A stretch of DNA of 64,000 bases from Pogonophryne albipinna (lineage: Eukaryota; Chordata; Actinopteri; Perciformes; Artedidraconidae): assembly GCA_028583405.1 (NCBI GenBank), contig JAPTMU010000064.1:558001-622000 (forward strand), in the 5' to 3' direction. How positions within the stretch are numbered: the first letter of the stretch is position 1; the number at the start of each line of letters is the position of its first letter. The translations under genes were made by a program, and so were the position numbers. Shown here piece by piece: positions 60,315 to 64,000 of this stretch. The notes beneath the pieces were generated by a model that was given only the letters and a program-made list of their open reading frames with translations, had not been told where the DNA came from and searched no databases.

Positions 60315-61535
60315 CCTTGAAGCCTCGAAGTTTGTGAGTTTATCCAAAGCATTAGAAAGTCCAGAAGCTGCATTGGGGTTCAGGATCCGCGTCTCTTGCG
60401 GGAGGTGCGCAGTGCCATGCCTCTAGTCCTCCCTCATCCTCCTCCACCACACTTCTGACAGACTGCGGGTCGGGGCTCCTCTGGGCTGCAGCACTGCTCT
60501 CTACTCTAACTGCGTGTTGTGATGTGGAGGCAGCCCACCTGGAGCACCGCCGCTCCCCTGCAGGGTCCCAAAGACCCAGATTTCCCTAGCAGACACATGC
60601 CATAAATATGGAAGGGCCCATGTGTCACCCAATGAGGACTTTACATTTGAATAATGTATGCAAATGTGCAATACTGGAGTGTACACTACGGAAAGGATGA
60701 CATACAAAATTAGAAATAAAAAAACACATAGCTGATAATAGATGGAGAAAATGGACTGATTAATGCAAAAACTAAAATACACATTTGTATTATTATTAGT
60801 ATTATTATTGGGGCTAAAGCACCGAGTAGGTTTAAAAAAAAATATATAACAAGAAAGCATATGTACAGATGTATTTACTTATTTATTTTTGTTTCATTTT
60901 TTCATTCAGCTCAATTCCTGTAATTATTTTCATGTTTTTTTGTTGTTATTATTAGCTTATACTGTATGTAAAAATATGAGTTTATTTTCTAAGCAAAGTG
61001 CATTTGTTTAATTAAATAGGCCTATAAATAAAAAGTATAAAAATACAAATACTGGTGTACTTCTAAGTGTGGATAATATTACTTGTAATAAAGTATCCAT
61101 TAGGCTATTTATTGTTGTGTTTTACTAAAGTTAAGCCTCTTAACATCCGTTTTTTTTTGTCCAATAAATGTATTTTTTTTAATCATAAAACACTACTTTA
61201 AAAGCCTGTCTGGAATAATTCATAAATACATCTATAACCAAAAACATGTAATTGACTCTCCGGATGTTGTTGATGTAGCCAACAATATAAACACATACTA
61301 TCTGTAAAAGAAAAAAATGCTGCCATCTCAATAAGTCAACATTTGTATTAATCTGTTATCACGGTAGGATAATTGTTAGGGTTCTCTTGCTTTCTTTCTT
61401 ATATATAATTGATATAACAGTTGCACCATCTTGTGGACAATGTACTTTACTGCAGATTCGAATAAATCGCGTTTCAATAATATTTGCCCTACACGGCTTC
61501 CGTACGCGTTTCCATGTGACAACAGAAGGTCAGAC
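60315..61535. promoter_or_regulatory. Shared upstream region of divergent eva1c-like and mrpl19
   Basis: These 1,221 bp separate the two start codons and must hold both 5' UTRs and promoters unless further 5' exons exist. The part nearest eva1c-like (about 60360-60560) is more GC- and CpG-rich. The middle is AT-rich with homopolymer A and T runs. Just before mrpl19 there is a YY1-like CCATCTTG at 61426-61433 and an E-box-like CATGTGAC at 61513-61520, both common near housekeeping and mitochondrial genes. These short motifs are suggestive only. Confidence 0.5.
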
Positions 61536-61614
61536 ATGGCTGTCTGTGGGAAAGGGCTCAACAAAATGATGTTTTCACTAAGCTTACTACGAAACCTCCG
61601 GCTCCGAAATGAAC
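61536..61614 (+). CDS. mrpl19: mrpl19 exon 1 (start and targeting sequence)
   Basis: ATG at 61536 opens [20 protein letters not shown] and the exon ends at GAAC|GTAAGT in phase 1. Two further ATG codons follow in frame at residues 11 and 12. The first is preferred because it extends the basic, non-acidic leader. Confidence 0.9.
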
Positions 61615-64000
61615 GTAAGTAAACACAACAAGCGTACAATTCTCCGTTCTACTTTGAATTTGCTGTCAGGCTTTGGAAAACATGCAGTATTTATAATGTT
61701 CATCCTGTCGTATGAGCTAATGTTGCTAACGGTACATTGTTAGCTTGCGACTATTTAACCTAATAATGACCATTATTCGACTCTACTGTTATCTTATGTC
61801 CTTGTTTTTATTTCCAGGGTTCATATCCACGTGTCTGTGTCGTCTTTCTCCCCACGAGGAGCCCCCGAAGTTCACCCCTCCATCTAAACCTGTCATTGTT
61901 GATAAAACACAGACTGTGGCATCGCTGAGAAAGTAGGATGTATTTCCATTCTTTCTCCAAATACTGCATTCTGCGTAAAGTATGTTTTTCTGTAAGTGTT
62001 TTGTCTTCCTTCCTAGGTTCCTGAGCCCAGAGTTCATCCCACCCAGACAGAGAACAGATCCTATAAAGTTTTCCATGGAGAGGAAAGACATGATCCGCAG
62101 GAGGCAAGTGCTCAACATCCCTGAATTCTACCCAGGTAAGACATTGGTTAACCCCACAACATTCATACACTGATTCACCCACACACCTTTCTCGTCTGTA
62201 ATCTGGGGAATATCATTGACACTTTTCCATTGATACAAGTGAAATCAAAGCTACAAGGCCATATATTTCTCATGTCCTAGCAGTCAGTCTACAGCCAGAT
62301 TATTCTTATGCTTTCATTTAAATAAAAATAAAATGGGCAACATATGATATTGTCTCAAATCTATTGCAGACCTCTGAATCGGATATAACTTGCACCGTTA
62401 ACTTTTAGACTTATATATTCTTTCCATACAATAACAATATTATAATATTCTACGGTAATGAGACATTTATTTAAATAATCAACATTATTAATCATTCCAT
62501 AGTTTTTTCCCCTTTTTGTTTAACTTTATATAGCAAACCTTTTCGAAAAAAAATTGTGTTTTAAGAATTACTGTGTATTAAACAGTTGTTTGTATACTAA
62601 TTTTAAATGTCAATTATTGTTTCAAGGGAGCATCCTGGCAGTGACCATGGCCGACACAAATGCAGCTGGGAAAGTGAGCCGCTTTGTTGGCATCTGTATC
62701 CAGAGGGGGGGGACGGGGCTCGGAGCCACATTCATCCTGAGGAACATCATTGATAACCAAGGTGAGGTTTATTTATGTTCTGTGTAAGCTTTCAGGAACA
62801 AAGGTCTACTGAAAAACAGGACATTTCGCCAATTTGATTAGTTGATCGTCAGACATTTTTTTTCTCTTTTGATAATGACCAATTGTCATCATTTGTTCTG
62901 TAAAAATGATGGCATAACTTGCTATTTTTGGGTAGTTGCACCCCTTCTGACATATTTTTGACACACAATTTGACATCACTGTTACCTGGCATGAAGGTAT
63001 ATAGTCTTATGTCAACCAAATAGTTTTGTAAATGAAGTAACTCACTATGACCGTCCATTTCCTACACTATTTCTGAATGATATACAATGTTTCTATGATA
63101 TTAAGGTTTTCTTGTGTAGTCACAAAGTATGCTGCTTCTCAACCTGAGACCCTCCCTCTATTCATGTGTGTTCTCCCTTTAATAGGGCAACACAGGCTTA
63201 TTGTTTAAAAGAAGTTTTGTCATTTAATTGCAAAATAATAATGCTTAATAACTTTCCCCATACTAAGGTTCATTCAATTATACAAAAAGTGAACCAGTTT
63301 GCCTTTAAGTTAAACTATGATTTCAATCATGTGTTTCTTCAGGTGTGGAGATTTGCTTCGACCTGTACAGCCCTCGCATCCAGAAGGTAGAAGTGCTGAA
63401 GTTGGAGAAGAGGCTGGACGACAGCCTGTTGTACCTGAGAGACGCTATGCCTGATTACAGCACCGTGAACCCGGACATGAAGCCCGTGCCCATCTCCCCC
63501 ACTGGAGAGGTGCCTTTCAACGACGTAAGAGCCCCTACAGGGTCTGAATATGTAAAAAAGAGCTGGATGAAATGGTTCCTCTTTAAGCTCATGCATACTT
63601 ATTATTGGTTTGTCTCTATGAAACCTGATGTACTTATATGACTCTGTTTTCTTCAAGTATCTTCTTGGTCGAAGGCACTTTGGATAAAAGCGTCAGCTAA
63701 ATGCAATGTAATATTGTTAAAGCTATTGTTAGAAACCTATACTATTATGATTCTTATTAACGCAGGTATTTTTTCTGGTAATGTTGATAAATATTTTCCA
63801 ATGATTGGGATTTTCTCTCCATTCACCAGATCAAAGTAAGGATGCGGCCAAAGCCATGGTCCAAACGCTGGGAACGACCAAAATTCGACATCAAGGGCAT
63901 CCGCTTTGACCTGTCCCTGACGGTGGAGCAGATGGAGCACGCGCAGAAGTGGGCGCAGCCATGGAGAGAGTACGACATGCTGAAGGAGTACGACACCGCC
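61536..64000 (+). CDS. mrpl19: Mitochondrial ribosomal protein L19 (bL19m), 3' end outside window
   Basis: This is a structural protein of the large subunit of the mitochondrial ribosome, homologous to bacterial bL19. Exons are 61536-61614, 61818-61932, 62017-62135, 62627-62761, 63343-63524 and 63830-64000. All have AG/GT borders and compatible phases and give 267 codons before the window ends. The first 35 or so residues are rich in Arg, Leu and Ser with almost no acidic residues, as expected for a mitochondrial targeting sequence. The bL19 core runs from about residue 95 to 175 and includes [32 protein letters not shown] and the [15 protein letters not shown] strand. The C-terminal part ([34 protein letters not shown]) is the animal mitochondrial extension. 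Human MRPL19 has 292 residues, so little of the C-terminus is missing. It is divergent from eva1c-like. Confidence 0.97.
61818..61932 (+). CDS. mrpl19: mrpl19 exon 2
   Basis: The acceptor is TTTATTTCCAG. The exon reads [19 protein letters not shown] and continues through TVASLRK. The donor is AGAAA|GTAGGA in phase 2, a weaker donor than the others but the one that keeps the frame with exon 3. Confidence 0.93.
62017..62135 (+). CDS. mrpl19: mrpl19 exon 3
   Basis: The acceptor is CTTCCTTCCTAG after an 84-bp intron. The exon reads [16 protein letters not shown], then [20 protein letters not shown], which leads into the bL19 fold. The donor is CCAG|GTAAGA in phase 1. Confidence 0.95.
62627..62761 (+). 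CDS. mrpl19: mrpl19 exon 4 (bL19 core)
   Basis: The exon starts after TTGTTTCAAG and reads [20 protein letters not shown], then [20 protein letters not shown]. This is the conserved centre of the bL19 family. The donor is CAAG|GTGAGG in phase 1. Confidence 0.96.
63343..63524 (+). CDS. mrpl19: mrpl19 exon 5
   Basis: The acceptor is GTGTTTCTTCAG. The exon reads [20 protein letters not shown] and ends at PTGEVPFND, with donor GAC|GTAAGA in phase 0. An L2-type LINE 3' tail lies in the following 305-bp intron. Confidence 0.95.
63580..63713 (+). repeat. L2-type LINE 3' tail in mrpl19 intron 5
   Basis: CTATGAAACCTGATGTACTT, ACTCTGTTTTCTTCAAGT and CTTTGGATAAAAGCGTCAGC with terminal AATGTAAT match the L2 3' end at 37820-37925. 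It contains no coding part and lies wholly within the 305-bp intron. Confidence 0.8.
63830..64000 (+). CDS. mrpl19: mrpl19 exon 6 (cut by window end)
   Basis: The acceptor is CTCCATTCACCAG. The exon reads [20 protein letters not shown] and on to [15 protein letters not shown], where the window stops. The ending resembles the last 30 residues of vertebrate MRPL19, so this is probably the terminal coding exon. Confidence 0.94.
   Translation, partial: MKVRMRPKPWSKRWERPKFDIKGIRFDLSLTVEQMEHAQKWAQPWREYDMLKEYDTA

Overview
This window is vertebrate nuclear DNA, almost certainly from a teleost fish. The evidence is split genes with GT/AG introns, very long (CA)n/(GT)n arrays, teleost-type hAT and TTAA-flanked miniature elements, L2-type LINE fragments and a restriction-like-endonuclease LINE. 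There are no bacterial operons, tRNA or rRNA genes, or CRISPR arrays. A percomorph fish is plausible from the repeat style, but this is inference.

Two host genes are supported. On the minus strand, a lectin-type EVA-1 gene (eva1c-like) starts at 60314. Five coding exons join in phase over 35 kb: a signal-peptide exon (60206-60314), then 38917-39140, 36431-36554, 34432-34584 and 25364-25507. They encode a secretory signal and two complete SUEL/Gal-lectin domains. The expected linker, transmembrane and cytoplasmic exons were not found in the left 25 kb, so the gene probably runs off the left edge. On the plus strand, mrpl19 (mitochondrial ribosomal protein bL19m) starts at 61536. Six exons are present and the window ends about a dozen codons before the expected stop. 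The two genes are head to head with 1,221 bp between start codons, so regulatory sequence may be shared.

The rest is intron or gene-poor DNA with repeats. From 1 to 25.3 kb there is an L2 LINE 3' end, two related TTAA-type MITEs, two hAT MITEs with 8-bp target-site duplications, and two dinucleotide arrays. Intron 4 (25.5-34.4 kb) holds two CA arrays of more than 200 bp and a TTAA-type element with a GAGTCC-rich core and a perfect 15-bp-arm palindrome. Intron 2 holds a hAT MITE with an L2 3' end nested in it. Intron 1 (39.1-60.2 kb) holds the most notable structure: a 5'-truncated LINE with an open endonuclease-domain reading frame, sitting between two TG arrays, ending in a 53-bp tandem array, and followed by a telomere-like block between TG arrays. 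It also contains another hAT MITE.

No previously unknown multi-gene system is evident. The points most worth following are the lectin-bearing EVA-1 gene beside mrpl19 (the human neighbour, EVA1A, lacks lectin domains), and the LINE apparently inserted in a TG microsatellite.
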